The notes: a model not told the origin generated them from the letters alone. Shown: positions 23,086 to 36,081, counted from the first letter of the stretch. The stretch: 64,000 nucleotides of DNA from Cephalotrichum gorgonifer (GCA_900312665.1 ONZQ02000002.1:2122985-2186984), one strand, 5' to 3'. Numbers and translations: made by a program.

Positions 23086-26000
23086 CCCTTTCCCACTTCC
23101 CTCTTCCCTATTCCCGCAGCGATCGAAGAAGAGAAGAAAAAGCAAGCTTACTCACCTGTGACATGCGGCATGCGTAATGCGCAAGGCATTTCCTGCGTAA
23201 CAAACTGGATGAGATGCGGTTCTCCCTGCTTGTAAACCCACCCCTCTCTCGCTTTTGGCCCTGTGGTCGTCCGGACCGTAGTGTATTAATTACCTCCCCA
23301 CTCGGGGCTTTTTTTGATATTCTTGGCTTTTCTCGTACTTTGTCCCATTCAATCTCGGTGATGCGCTGCTGCCTCGAGGGTCAGCCGATCGGGGCGTCGG
23401 TAAGATTGCCGGGCAAGGGGAAAAAAGGGGGGGCTGTGCCTTGGAGGCTTCCTACGAGTACAAGTAGTCCGGGGAAGCGCCTCTCTCCCCATCCGTGTGT
23501 GCTTGTAAGATTATGGTCAACCGCGTCCGCTTACACTGGTCGAAAAAGTCCGGCACCTGAACCGAATGTGACTTGTAGATCCCTCATCCCATCTGTCAGA
23601 TGGGATGTATCCGCGACCATCCGAACCGCCTCACGGGCCAATCGTAGGCTCAATTCGACCTATCCTGTGGCTTATCTTTAAGAGAGCCTCGGTCCCGAAT
23701 GCCCGGCGTCTTCGTGTTTTGGGAGGTATCTGTTAGGAGGGCGAATGATACCACGGGGGCTGGCTCGTTCGCCTCGAGATTGGGCTGGTTGGAGGCGCAC
23801 AGCCAGAGAACATCTAGAAACAAATATACCCTTTCCGGGTCGACCTCCGATGCGCCATGCCGCTTCACTTGCTGCCAATATGGAGGCGCCGAAGAAGGGG
23901 GTGGGGTGTTGGTGCGACCCCCTTCCACGAACTACGCCCCGCTGCGAACTAAGATCCAGGGGGGAGTAGCTGGCTGCTAGATCAGCCCTCGACACTTGTT
24001 GCTTGAAAAGGTGAATATATCCAATACGAAATACGCTTTCGTAACCTCAAGCCCCCAGCTTCGTCAATCATGGCTGGCTCTTGTATAAAAGAAGAAGCCA
24101 AGAAGCAAATGAAGTAGAAAGCAAGGCAACGCCACCACAATCCCCGCAGTAAAAAGGACATCCCCCCTCTGCTGGGCCATTCTCCCACCAAATCTTGTAT
24201 CCTGTTTCCCTTTCTCCAGGGAACCACCAGGGAGTGGCCGTGTCGGGTAGTACAAGACACACTAGGCAGCGCCGCAGTGTGTGGTCCCCCGCACTTACAG
24301 GCTCGCATACGAGCCCCGGGGCAATAAGTCCCTATAACCTCGTCCGCATTCCCTAACAGGTCCTGGTAGATCCTAGACCTGCCTCTTGCTTGTAATGTCG
24401 CTCTCCAGACCACTGAGGCATACTGGTATGAAAGAGAGGGTAGAAGATCTCACCGACTAGACGGGCGTGCGGAATCTCTCATGAGACTGACTCACCTTGT
24501 CTCGTACTACCCACCTGGCTTACCCCCTCATCCCTCTCCGCACCTCCCGCTCCGGCATACGTCGTCGGTGATGATTTTCTCATCACGCGGCGGCGGCGAG
24601 GGTTTCCGGTGCTATCTTTCGTCTCACCATGCACCATACGAGCACCACTGCCGCCATCACCACAAAAGCCCGCCCAGGTTGGATGGGGACGACCAAGGCC
24701 ATGCAACCAGTTCTTTGGGCTAGAACCCCCCTCAAAGCGCTTCCCCTGCCGTCCAAGCAACCGACACATCATAACTCGGCACTTGGGAAGCGAGAGCATT
24801 TACCCACTTCAGCCCTACCGAAAGTTTTCCTTGCATCCCGCCTTTTTCCCGCACTCACGGGTCAGGATATGTCGGGATCGGCCCGGCCCCCACTTAGGAA
24901 ACCCCCCCCCCCCCTCCTCGGAGCCGTCGTTGTATGTGCTGTCGCTGTGGTGCGCTATCGCTTGATAGCCCTCGCGCGCCTTTGTGATATTATCTGGCCC
25001 GGGCTGGATACCGGGGAAACGCTTGTGTACCCCGTATGGTCGCATGTTGTGATACCTTGTGCCGTGACTCAATATTTTGTTTTTCGCCTCCTCCGAATAC
25101 ACCTTCTTCTCTCGCGTGTAGTCCATCACGGCTATTTTCATCTCTGGATGCTCACTCACCTATGATTTCATAAGCGCACCCCGTCTAGCTTTCAGCAGAC
25201 AGAGGCGTCACCACGAACCCGTCATCTCCAATGCCTCCAAGCACCCCCAAACACCCATCTTGACCATACGTAGTATCCCCTGTGCATCTTGGGGTGGCCA
25301 AGAATCAGAAGAGACGGACTAACCCTGCAAGCCATGCAGCAGTCGCCCACCCATCAAGAGAGGTGGTGGCTTGCATGCGTGTAGAGAAGGGGGGAACTCT
25401 CGCCTTGCACAGGTTCGTCCCCTTCTCTCAAATCTTCTCCACGCCCCGTGCCCCACTGTCTCTGTCCTGATATGCTGGCATGGACAGGAGAAGAGCGCAG
25501 GCAGGGGAGAGGGGAATCGGAAAGGGACAGAGAGTCTGGCCGAATGTCATGTCGTGTAACTAACCGTGTCAAGTACTTGTGCGGCGGGGGTTGGCTGGTT
25601 TGCGTCGGCCGTAGCACTCGAGGTCGGGTGGGGCAGGCAGCAAACGAACTGGATTCCTTCCCGGGTCGCAGTAGACGAGCTTTGGTCTCAGAGGGACTTG
25701 TCTCCCCCATCTGAAGGGCTGAAGGGAGATGAGGGAAGCAGAAGCTAGAAGAAGGAGGCGAGGAAGGAAGTCGGCGGCTTTTGGGGGAGGGCGTGATTAC
25801 CCTGCTCTTCTTCACGAGGCTTTCTCAAGGCAGAACGGCATGTAAGAGATATTCCTGTTTCTTTCGGATCGAGTGTATTCGAGATAAAACGAAGACAATG
25901 TGTGGGTGCCGGCTGTCTTGCCTTCAGATGAATTACATATGGGCTTTTAGGTACCAGGCAGACGCCTATAGAAGTAGGCATCCTAGCACCTAGCATTGGA

Positions 26001-26386
26001 CGGGGGAAGGTGCGGGCGGTGAGCTCAGGTACTCACATGCTAGACCGGTGCTGTAACATTGGCACCTGTGCCGTGCTTATAGGGTGCTCACTGCAAATCC
26101 CTTATCTTATCGGACACTCAATTTTTTTCCCCATAGTGGGATGATCGCATCACGTTGCATTGGGATTTATCGACGCCACGTGAAATAACCTCGATCGCCT
26201 CTTCCACTTCCTTCCGCCCCAAGGTCTCCTTGGACTAGCTTTCGATTGCCGATACGACTACATACACCCCCAAAAGTAGAAGCCGTCACGAACGCATTCG
26301 TGCCCCCTTCAGGCTCATCGCCTCGCGACACTCTACCAGTTCACCTCTCCTCGAACATCCATATCCACATCCACAACGCTCCCACG
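23086..26386. other. Gene-free intergenic DNA
   Basis: 3.3 kb from the gap to the small membrane protein gene. No protein domain, tRNA or repeat family was recognised. It has scattered TACGAGTACAAGTA-type hexamers (near 23452) and an imperfect 10-bp inverted repeat around 23586-23607 (ATCCCATCTG...CAGATGGGAT). The final 200 bp are the promoter and leader of the gene at 26387. Confidence 0.5.
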
Positions 26387-26956
26387 ATGGCCACCGAAAC
26401 CGCGCCGGCGCCTACGGGCCAGGAAAACCCGCCCCTGATAACCTATGCCTGGATGGCCGTCGCCGTCATGGCCCCCATCGCGATGCTCATGCCCCCGCGC
26501 CGCATGGACGCCCGCTTCCTCATCCTCTCTGGCGGCTTCTCCCTCGCCACCGACCAGCTCCTCAAGCAATACACGGGGCAGGGCATCTACGGGCGCTTCA
26601 CCAGCCGCGTGAACAGCGTAGGCAGCGCCTTCACCCCCACGCTGTCGGAGAGGGCGCTGGAGACGCAGAGGAGGCTGAGGGAGGAGAAGGCGCGCATGGA
26701 GGCGGGGCTGTCGGAGGAGGAGAGGAGGCTCCTGGAGCAGCAGCGAAAGAAGCCTACGGGGCTAAGGGGGCTCTTCACTGCGGACGAGGGCGAGGACTGG
26801 AAGGAGAAGAGGTTGGAGGCGCATAGGAAGGGGCTGGAGGAAGGAAAGGGGATTTCGGATTTGATTATGGAGCATGTGTCGGACGCCTTTTCGAAAGGGG
26901 ATGGGAAGGACGGGAAAGAGGCTGACGAAGCAAACAAGGAGAAGGAGAAGAAGTAA
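26387..26956 (+). CDS. Small fungal membrane protein of unknown function
   Basis: Intronless, 189 aa. The start is the first in-frame ATG, in a good context (CACGATGG). Two hydrophobic segments lie near the N-terminus: TYAWMAVAVMAPIAMLMPP (about 20-38) and a weaker ARFLILSGGFSLATDQL (about 43-59). The rest is a charged, mostly helical tail (LREEKARMEAGLSEEERRLLEQQ, then GEDWKEKRLEAHRKGLEEGKG). From memory, similar short Pezizomycotina proteins are labelled rhomboid family membrane proteins in databases, but this one has no GxSG motif, no catalytic His and too few membrane spans, so protease activity is not supported. Function is unknown; a mitochondrial or ER membrane location is possible. 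Confidence 0.8.
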   Translation: MATETAPAPTGQENPPLITYAWMAVAVMAPIAMLMPPRRMDARFLILSGGFSLATDQLLKQYTGQGIYGRFTSRVNSVGSAFTPTLSERALETQRRLREEKARMEAGLSEEERRLLEQQRKKPTGLRGLFTADEGEDWKEKRLEAHRKGLEEGKGISDLIMEHVSDAFSKGDGKDGKEADEANKEKEKK

Positions 26957-29638
26957 CGGGCTTCATCTGAGCCTGGATGAGATGTCTGACGATGGGGACG
27001 GAGGACCGCCGAAGCTGAGTGGGGAGTAGGGAGCAGGAGAAGGGTACGGGCTGCAGAGACACCGGGCCCAGAGACTGGTGATGCTTATAACCCCCTTCCC
27101 GGGGCGCATCGTGTGATTTGCCCTCGTCGGGAACATGTATTGTATTGTATTGTACGAATAGCTCGAACTGTAAAAACCCACTGCTATCCTTTTCGTACCT
27201 ATGCAGACTAATAGGAGCTGCTCGTTGTGGTGCTCGCTAAGCACGCGCTGATTGTATCGTACCAGATCGGACAGGCTGCTCGCGGATTATCTGAGTATAA
27301 GTCCTCTCGGATCCTGACACGGACCGGGCAGGCAGGGGGGTTTACTAAGACTGTCGCCGCGGCAGGCGGAAGGATACCGGTGTTGGGCGAGAGTGGGACG
27401 GCTGCTGATAACACCATGTACAAGTAGACAGCCAGCTCGACACGAGTTTCGTGACGTCAACTCAGTGCCATCGAACACACATCGGCCAGGATACGAGTAC
27501 CCACTCGTACATGTAGTATTACGTGGTCGGTGGCATTCGGTGGCTGGACCAGGCTGTTCCTCATCAGTTCTCAAGAATGAAGCTTCTCCGTCGTCTTCTC
27601 TCCAACGGGTATTCTCCTTTGAAACCGTAACTCAACCCCCTCCCCTGCGTGAAGATCCCTCCTCCCCTTCACCAATCGAGTTCTAGTCTACTTTGGAGGG
27701 AACAGCTCGTGGCAGGGCGGGGCTCATGCGCTGCCTTGTGCATGTAACATAAGGCACTTGAGACGGGGGGGTCCGCGCAGCACAGTCTCCACGATCGCCA
27801 CCCAATCCAGGCATTTTGTGCTGACTCTCCCCCATCGCCGGCTGATTGATCCCCCGGGCTGAGGCCTGGCGGGACCAGGCAAAAAGGGCACTACATAATA
27901 TTCCTAGCGGATCGGTCGGCAGATGATCCAGGCCATCTTGTTTGAGGCTCTCTTTCCCGAGCGTTGGAAAGGGCAGAGAGAGGGGAGGCCGTAGATTTCG
28001 GCTGGAGATATCTTCGTCGTTGGATAGAACAAGGCCTGTGCGATTGGAAGTACGAGAAGTGGAGCGCTGGCTGTGCTCTCCTCGCCTAGTCAGTCCCTTC
28101 CCCCTGTGGTGGAGCCCCGCAAAGTAGCAAGGAACAATACCCCGAAAGACGGCCTAGCGTGGTTAGGGGCTGACGGCTCCTCGAGCTAGATTCTCAGAAC
28201 TGCTTCAATATGCGACGCCATGCCTGCTTCGGGAATCTGAAACAACACCAAGTACGTACTCGATTGCACGTACGGACGAGCATGATCTAACCAGCAAAGG
28301 AATGACGGATGGGCTGCCCCACAAAACAATGGTCCATTGGAGGACAGAATCCCTACTTGCACAGGTCTTCGTTCATCCCTGACCAAGGCACCAGAAACGT
28401 TAGGGACAGGTAGTGGTGGCTGGCGTCATGAAAGGGTTGCGGCAAGACATAATCACGTAACGAAAGACCTGGAAAAGGAATGGAGCGCGGGTGAACCCAA
28501 AAATAGAAAGGCCCAATAGAAAATGACTCTGTAGGGGGTACAAGCCGCCTGGTATGTCTGTCCGATCTACACATGGCCTGCCAACTAGTACCTCTGTCAG
28601 TTGTCAATAACAGTGCATTTATAATCCTATGTACCATATAATAAGCGGACTCTACCACCTAAAATGCACTGTGTATTTAAAGTAAACACACTGGAGCTTA
28701 CGACGACAGCGCTGTCCAAGCCTGCGCTAGTCCCTGTGGGTGCCTGCGCCTCACACTTGTATTTTTTCACAGCCTGTTCAGCTTCGCCTGTTCTTGGGCA
28801 AGCGGCTCGTAATAGCGTCTGGGTCAGCCACTCGAGAAGTCTTCCAAATACGTATGCGTGCGTGCGTCTGCAACTTGCTTCTCCTTCGTGTCGGCAATTT
28901 TTTTTCTTCTTCCCTCGTCCGCGTCCCATTGACTTTTTAAGAGAAGAGCGCCGCCGTCTGAGACAGGAACTCGTTGATCTTCGACGTCCGTGCCCAAAAC
29001 ACCTCGAGAGCACCACGAGTAATACGCTTGCCTGCCTGGCATTCAGTTCCATCGAACCAAACTCGAACACGCACACAAGCACAGGTTCCGTCGGCTCGCA
29101 CCGTGGCCCCGCTGACTTTCATCCCCCCCCCCATATCGCATCGTGTAACCTAGATCCGAAAAGAATTACTTGGTACGCGAGGTGAACGGACGCAAACAAC
29201 GAGGCGGAGAAGAAAAGAAGCAAAAGCAGCAGAAACACTGGCGCAGACCAAACTTCTCTGAAGGCCGTCATTTCTGGCGCAAATTCACCCGACCAACCAA
29301 CCCAGTCTTGGCATAGCGTAGCCCATTAGGCACTCAAAACCACCAATCGGTTCATCACCCTCTGCCTCGCTGCCTCTACCTCGTACATTCCGCACGGGTA
29401 TCACTTGACGGAACGGCATCCGTCCGGTTGCTCTCTCTCTTTCCTCATTCTGCCTCCCTCTCCCCTCTCTCTCTTTTCGTTCACCCGAACCACCTGCGAT
29501 CATAATACCCGACTGCCTCCACCAAGCCAGACACCCCGGAAGAAGGATCGACGCTAGAGCGAGACCGCTCATTTCCACACCTGGGCTCGCTTTACTTCTC
29601 CTTCTCACCCCCCCTTCTTCTGCCGCCATCCGCCCACC
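26957..29638. other. Intergenic, rhomboid promoter side
   Basis: 2.7 kb without a supported gene. A TACGAGTACCCACTCGTACATGTAG segment (near 27492-27516) belongs to the dispersed hexamer family. The last 250 bp are strongly CT-rich (for example 29430-29480), typical of a fungal core promoter and leader for the gene at 29639. Confidence 0.5.
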
Positions 29639-31442
29639 ATGGCGGCAAACGACTACTACTCGTACGGGAGTGGGAGCAACAACAACAATCAACACATGAG
29701 ACCCGACAACTACCCGACAGCATCGCCGTCGCCTTTATCCTTCGACCAGCAGAGCCTACCCCCATACACCTCCTCGCCCATCCAGCGGCCCGCGAATGCC
29801 GACCGCCCATCTCACGCATCCCCCTTCGACACCGCCTTCGACGACAATGCATACCCGATGAACATGCACTCGAACAACCCCTCGAGTACGAACCTCGGTC
29901 CCTACAGCAGCAGCACCATGAACCTCCCCCAGCAACAACAATATCCGCAGCACCCCCAGCAACGGCAGGACACAACATACTACGGCGCCGGTAATGTGTC
30001 TCCCGACCACGGCGGGCCTTACCCACCCGAGGACATTCCCCTGCAGAACCGGCCGCACAAGGATGCCGAGATGGGACAGGATCACGTCTACGATGCGCCG
30101 GGCGCGACTGCTGCCGGGAGGAGAAAGAAGAAGGGCAAGGTTGGCCTGGGCCAGCTGGGCATGATTGGCGCCGACCGCAAGAGGATACCATGGGTTGTGT
30201 ACATCCTCACCATCGCCCAGGTCATTGTTTTCATCGTGGAGATTGCGCGCAACGGTATGTCGAGATCTAGTTCCTCTCCGCCGAGAACCCCTGCTGGAAG
30301 AAACCCTGAAAGCCTGAGAGTGTATGCGACTAACCACCCCACTCGTGCCCTAGGTGTCCTCACCGGAACTCCGATCATGATCAAGCCTTCGTTCAATCCC
30401 ATGATTGGACCGTCACCATGGGTCCTCGTCAACCTGGGCGCTCGATACGCGCCTTGTATGCACAACGTGGACGTCGTTCAAGGCTCGACTATCCATATCA
30501 ACTGGCCGTGCCCCAACACAACGTCCAATGCGGGCGACTGCACGCTCTCGACCCTCTGTGGCTTCGGCGGGGTACCCGAGCCCGCGTACGACGGCAACAA
30601 GGACCAGAAGCCGGAACCCAACCAGTGGTGGCGGCTTATCGTCCCCATCTTCATGCACGCCGGTCTCATCCACATCGGCTTCAACATGATTCTACAGCTG
30701 ACTATCGGGAAAGAAATGGAGATGGCCATTGGGTCGGTGCGCTTCTTCCTCGTGTACATGAGCTCCGGAATCTTTGGTTGCGTCCTAGGCGCCAACTACG
30801 CCGCCGAGGGAGCCCCCTCAGTGGGAGCATCCGGCTCCTTGTTCGGTGTTATCGCCCTGGTCCTCCTCGACCTTCTGTACTCGTGGCAGGAGCGCAAGAG
30901 CCCGGTCAAGGACCTTTTATTCATCCTTCTCGACATCGCCATCTCCTTCGTCTTGGGTTTACTCCCCTTCCTTGATAACTTCGCCCATATCGGCGGGTTC
31001 GTCATGGGGATCGGCCTCGGCGTCTGCGTTCTGCACTCGCCCAACGCCCTGCGGCGGAGACTCGGTACCGAGACGCCCTATACCGCCGTCGGCGGCCATG
31101 GGGTCGAGGAAGGCCAGGCGCAAACCCCCTTCTATAAGAACCCGATGGGCTTCTTCAAGGGTAGGAAGCCCCTGTGGTGGATCTGGTGGGTCGTCCGCGT
31201 TGGCTGTCTCCTTACCGTGATCATCGGCTTCATCGTGCTACTCAACAACTTCTACCTATACCGGGCGGACTGTTCTTGGTGCCATCGCCTTAGCTGCATC
31301 GTAAGTTTCTCCCCAGCCTGCCATTTATTTTCTGCATATGTTCGGGCCGGTTCTCTGGCGCTAACAGGTGTTTCTTCTTCAGCCCGTCAGCAATTGGTGT
31401 GACATCGGCAAGCTCGTGATTGAGAAGGAGCAAACTTCTTGA
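29639..31442 (+). CDS. Rhomboid intramembrane serine protease
   Basis: Three exons, 29639-30254, 30354-31300 and 31383-31442, give 540 aa; the start context is CACCATGG. It cleaves transmembrane substrates inside the bilayer. The first 180 residues are a cytosolic, disordered Gln/Asn/Pro/Ser-rich region ending in a basic patch (GRRKKKGKVG). TM1 follows (WVVYILTIAQVIVFIVEIA), then a large Cys-containing loop, the NQWWRLIVPIFMHAGLIHIGFNM block, the Ser-containing GASGSLFG (Ser about 365) and the catalytic His in NFAHIGGFVMG (about 416). The Asn/His/Ser/His constellation is intact, so it should be active. The length and loop fit a secretory-pathway (PARL-unrelated) rhomboid. Intron 1 is 99 nt, divisible by three and free of stops. 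Confidence 0.93.
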
Positions 31443-32513
31443 GCCTCCCCATCGGGTTCTATAGGGACGACGGAGTGTGCAGATATACCTCTTATCACTT
31501 GGTCGGCAGCCTGATAATTGACCTACGTACCCTCTGATCCGCGTGTTTCGTTTTGGTCTTTTGTTTTTGTCTATTTCCTGTCTTGCCTTCTTTTCTTTGC
31601 CATACGAGCTGGGGAAACTAGGAACGACATATTCCGGTTCTTTCTTGCACGGCGACGGCGTTTACGGAACGAAAGGGCATGGGGGAGGACGGCGGAGGGG
31701 GAAGTCATGATGTAGGATCGTTGGAGGGGAGGATGAGTGAGGGGATTCCGTTTACGATATACTTTTGTGATAAAAAATGTAATATGGACCAGCTGAGCTA
31801 GGCTGGAGACGCTTACCGCCAATGGAAGCGTCTGTCGGGAGGTCATGACTTGGGCTGAAGATGAGATGTTGAGTGCCTACAGTGGTTCGCGGAGCGTTTG
31901 GGGATGAATCGTTCATGAGTTTTGTTTCTTTTAGTTAGTGGTTTGACGTATACAGGTCGGCTTTCCCGCGACAGGGAAGAAATGAATTGAGTGCGACGTT
32001 ACGTTGTATAAGAATGGGCGATGACTAGGGCGCGATGCGATACGATGAGATGCTTGCTCCTGACGGAGCTAGGGCCGTTACTGGTGATGTCTGTCTGTCA
32101 GTATGTCTTTTTGTGATGTGCCGTCCTTACACGGAGGATTATTGTAAGTAGGTACAGCCACGGTCAGGGGTATTATTAGTACCGCAGTGCGAGGACGCCA
32201 AGTCACGTGGACACTTAAAGTGTGGAAAGTGGGGTCTGATCCACGTTCACGTTCACGTCACGTCAAAGACGTGCGAGTCGCGTCTCTAAGAATTCCGTTG
32301 CTCAGCACCCACCCTCACTTTTGGAATTCTCATATCCTCACCTTCAACAATCTAAATTCAAGACGCCGAAACTGAAAACGCCAAGGGCGGTTGAACTCAT
32401 AAACAAAAAACGCAAACACAATATCTGAAATCCCAATCCCGCCCGCAACAAGCTCATTCACAGGCTGCCCTCCGTCAGTCAAAGTCAGGGTGGTTTTCCA
32501 CAGACACCACACC
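31443..32513. other. Intergenic with POL3 promoter
   Basis: 1.07 kb between two same-strand genes. It holds the rhomboid 3' end and the promoter of the DNA polymerase delta gene. A cluster of CACGT elements lies at 32241-32263 (see separate entry). No gene is seen. Confidence 0.5.
32197..32275. promoter_or_regulatory. CACGT/CGTCAC element cluster upstream of POL3
   Basis: An isolated palindromic TCACGTGG lies near 32202. Then CACGTT, CACGTT, CACGTC and ACGTC follow head to tail at 32241-32265, about 250-310 bp before the POL3 start codon, with a CGCGTC close by. CACGTG is an E-box and ACGTCA a bZIP/CRE half site. A role in polymerase expression is inference; no canonical ACGCGT (MCB) was found by eye. 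Confidence 0.4.
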
Positions 32514-35500
32514 ATGCCCGCAGAAATGCCGTCCGCGACCACGGTACCCCAGAAGCGAGTCCTCGCCGACTCGACCAACTCGAAGCAGAACATCCCCTCC
32601 ACACCGGCCTCCACCAAGAAGCGGAAAGTCGACACCCCCTCCTCCTCTCAGGCCCCACATCTCTTCCCCCCGAGCTCGCAGAATGACCCGCGGTCGAAGC
32701 TGAGCTCGAGCCAGCCCAAGAGCGCCTTCGAGTCCGACGTGCTCGAGAAGCTGTCCCAGGACGCATCGGGTCTGAAGCAGAGCAATGCCGAGAAGGACCA
32801 GGTGTGGGACCGCCCGCCTGTGGGCGACTTCAGCCCCCAGAGGGACACGCTCTGCTTCCAGGCCATCGAGGCCGAGGAGGGCACTCTGCACGGCGGCCGC
32901 CCGGTGGTGAGGCTCTTCGGCGTCACGGAGAAGGGTAACTCCGTCATGCTGCACGTGAGGGACTTCAAGCACTACCTCTACGTCGCCGCCCCGATGTCGT
33001 TCCAGCCGAGCGACTGCCCCGCCTACGCGGCCTATCTCAACTCACAGGTGGCGAGCTACACGCCCGCCATCCACTCCGTGAGCCTGGTGATGCGAATGAA
33101 CATCTACCGGTACCAGGGGAATGTCGAGAGCCCGTACCTCAAGATTACCGTGAACGACCCGAAGCACATCGCCAAGGTGAGGTCCACGATCGAGGAAGGC
33201 CAGGCGAATTGGAAGGGTCTATGGCCTGGTGAAGGCGAGGGTATCATGACGTTTGACAACATCCAATATGTCCTGAGGTTCATGATAGACTGTCATGTAG
33301 GTGCCCCTTCGCTCCCAGTGCCCTGTTTTGGCTGCTTACGAGTTCCCTCCTCTAGCTACAAGGCATGTCGTGGGCGGAAGCCGCCCCAGGCTCCTACTCG
33401 TTACTTCCGCAGGAAATGCGGCAGTCGAACTGCCAGATCGAGGCCGAGATGTCCTATCGCGACCTTGTAGCGCACAAACCCGAAGGCGAATGGTCCAAGA
33501 TGGCGCCTCTACGCGTCCTCTCTTTCGACATCGAGTGCGCTGGCCGCAAGGGCATATTCCCGGAGGCGACTCACGACTCGGTCATCCAGATCGCCAACAT
33601 CGTCAGCAGGTACGGGGAGACGCAGCCTTTCGTGCGGAACGTGTTCTGTCTCGAGTCGACTAGCTCTATCGTGGCGACGCAGGTTCTGGAGTTCAAGAAG
33701 GAGGTGGATATGCTGAAGGCGTGGCAGCAGTTCTTGGTCAAGGTCGACCCGGACATCATCACGGGGTACAACATCTCCAACTTCGATTTCCCCTATCTAC
33801 TTGAACGCGGGAAGCATCTGAAGGTGCCTGGCTTCGAGTTTTGGAACAGGATCCCTTCGATTCCGTCCAAGGCGAAGGATTCCAGCTTCTCCAGCAAGCA
33901 GATGGGCAACCGGGACACAAAGGCGACGAATACGAACGGCAGGCTGCAGCTCGATCTCCTCCAGCTCATCCAGAGGGACCACCAGTTGAGGAGCTACACT
34001 CTGAACTCCGTCAGTGCCCACTTCCTGGGCGAGCAGAAGGAGGATGTGCACTACACAATGATCACGGAGCTGTTCAATGGAACACCGGAGACGAGGCGGA
34101 GGCTGGCGGTGTACTGTCTGAAGGACGCCTACCTCCCAATGCGGCTGATGCAGAAGCTCTCCTGCCTCGAGAACTACACGGAGATGGCCAGGGTCACGGG
34201 TGTCCCCTTCAACATGCTGCTGAACAGGGGCCAGCAGATCAAGTTCGTCAGCCAGCTGTTCCGCAAGACGCTGCAGCAGAAGCTGGTGGTGCCGAACCAG
34301 CCCTCGAAGGGGGGCGACGAGCAGTACGAGGGTGCGACGGTCATCGAGCCCTCGAGGGGGTACTACAAGATGCCCATCGCGACGCTCGATTTCGCGTCGC
34401 TGTACCCCAGCATCATGCAGGCGCACAACCTCTGCTACACGACGCTCATCAACAAGCAGACCATCGAGAAGTTCGGCCTGAAGGAGGACGAGTACCTGGT
34501 GACGCCCAACAACGACATGTTCGTGACGGCCAAGGTGAGGAAGGGGCTGCTGACGGAGATTCTCGAGGAGCTGCTCTCGGCCAGGAAGAAGGCCAAGCGG
34601 GAGCTCGCGAAGGAGACGGACCCGTTCAAGAAGGCGGTGCTGAATGGTCGGCAGCTCGCGCTGAAGATCAGCGCCAACTCGGTGTACGGGTTGACGGGCG
34701 CGACGACGGGGAAGCTGCCCTGCCTCGAGATCGCGCGGAGCACCACCAGCTTCGGGCGGCAGATGATCGAGCGGACGAAGAACGAGGTGGAGGCCAGGTT
34801 CTGCATCAAGAACGGGTACTCGCACGACGCGCAGGTCATCTACGGCGACACGGACTCGGTCATGGTCAAGTTCGGGACGACGGACCTGGCGGAGGCGATG
34901 AAGCTCGGCGAGGAGGCGGCGGACTTCGTGTCGGGCAAGTTCGTGAAGCCCATCAAGCTGGAGTTCGAGAAGGTGTACTACCCGTACCTGCTCATCAACA
35001 AGAAGCGGTACGCGGGGCTGTACTGGACGAAGCCGGAGAAGTACGACAAGATGGACACGAAGGGTATCGAGACGGTGAGGCGAGACAACTGCACGCTCGT
35101 CCAGACTGTCATCGAGAAGGTGCTTAGGATGATCCTGATTGACCGGGACGTCGATGGCGCCGTGGAGTAAGTCGCTTTTTTTGGCCGTCGTTGAAAAAGG
35201 GAGAAGTAAAAAAGGGGGGGGGGGGCTGTTTCTTATATCTCTATGCCACTCACTAACACCGCGTTTCTCAACTACAGGTATGTCAAGGACACAATCGCGG
35301 ACCTGCTACAGAACCGAATCGACATGTCGAAGCTGGTCATCACGAAGGCCCTCACGAAGGACGACTACACGTCGAAGCAGGCGCACACGGAGCTCGCGAA
35401 GCGCATGAAGGAGCGCGACGCGGGGTCCGCGCCCGGGCTCGGCGACCGCGTGGCCTACGTGATCACCAAGGGCGCTCGGGACGCCAAGAACTTCGAGAAG

Positions 35501-36025
35501 TCGGAGGACCCGATCTACGTGCTGGAGCACAACGTGCCCATCGACACGCGGTACTACCTCGACAACCAGCTCGCGAAGCCGCTGGGGCGCATCTTCGAGC
35601 CGATGCTCGGCGAGGCGGGCGTCAAGAGCTTGCTGAACGGGGCGCACACGCGCACGATATCCGTGGCGGCGCCGTCGGTGGGCGGGCTGATGAAGTTCGC
35701 CAAGAAGACGGCCACGTGCATGGGGTGCAAGCGGCCGCTGAAGGGCGGGGCGGCGGGGTCCCCCGAGGGCGCGGTGTGCTCCGACTGCGTGCCGCGCGTG
35801 GGCGAGCTGTACAAGAAGACGCTGGATAAGGTGTCGGACCTCGAGGTGAGGTTCGGCAGGCTGTGGACGCAGTGCCAGCGGTGCCAGGAGAGCATGCACT
35901 GCGAGGTCATCTGCAGCAGCAAGGACTGCCCGATCTTCTACATGCGGATGAAGGCGAAGAAGGATCTGGAGGACGGGGGCAAGGAGCTGAAGAGGTTTGA
36001 CTTTGACGCGGCTGCTACGTGGTAG
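32514..36025 (+). CDS. POL3: DNA polymerase delta catalytic subunit
   Basis: Three exons, 32514-33296, 33356-35166 and 35278-36025, give 1113 aa, close to yeast Pol3 (1097 aa). It is the lagging-strand replicative polymerase with proofreading. The N-terminus is disordered and carries a KKRK nuclear signal near 33-36. Exonuclease motifs: LSFDIECAG (about 316-324), TGYNISNFDFPYL and YCLKDAYLP. Polymerase motifs: DFASLYPSIM (A, about 605), KISANSVYGLTGA (B), YGDTDSV (C, about 757) and KKRYAGLYW. The C-terminal CysA (CMGCKRPL...CSDC) is a zinc site, and CysB (CQRCQESMHCEVICSSKDC) binds the iron-sulfur cluster and the B subunit. All catalytic residues are present. Intron 2 contains a G-run next to an A-run. 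Confidence 0.97.
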
Positions 36026-36081
36026 GCTGGGCGGCGGCGCTCGGGGGGAAGGGGACCAAGGGGTAAGGGGAGGCGGTGATT

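Noticed and set aside
22515..23235. Several open frames spanning the N gap
   Set aside because: They exist only because undetermined bases contain no stop codons.
26387..26956. Rhomboid protease label for the small membrane protein
   Set aside because: No GxSG, no catalytic His and too few membrane spans; only the database-style name connects it to rhomboids.
33841..35127. A 428-codon open frame in a second plus-strand frame inside POL3, and a 342-codon one on the minus strand
   Set aside because: Shadow frames of the GC-rich polymerase exon; low-complexity Gln/Arg/Gly composition and no domain.
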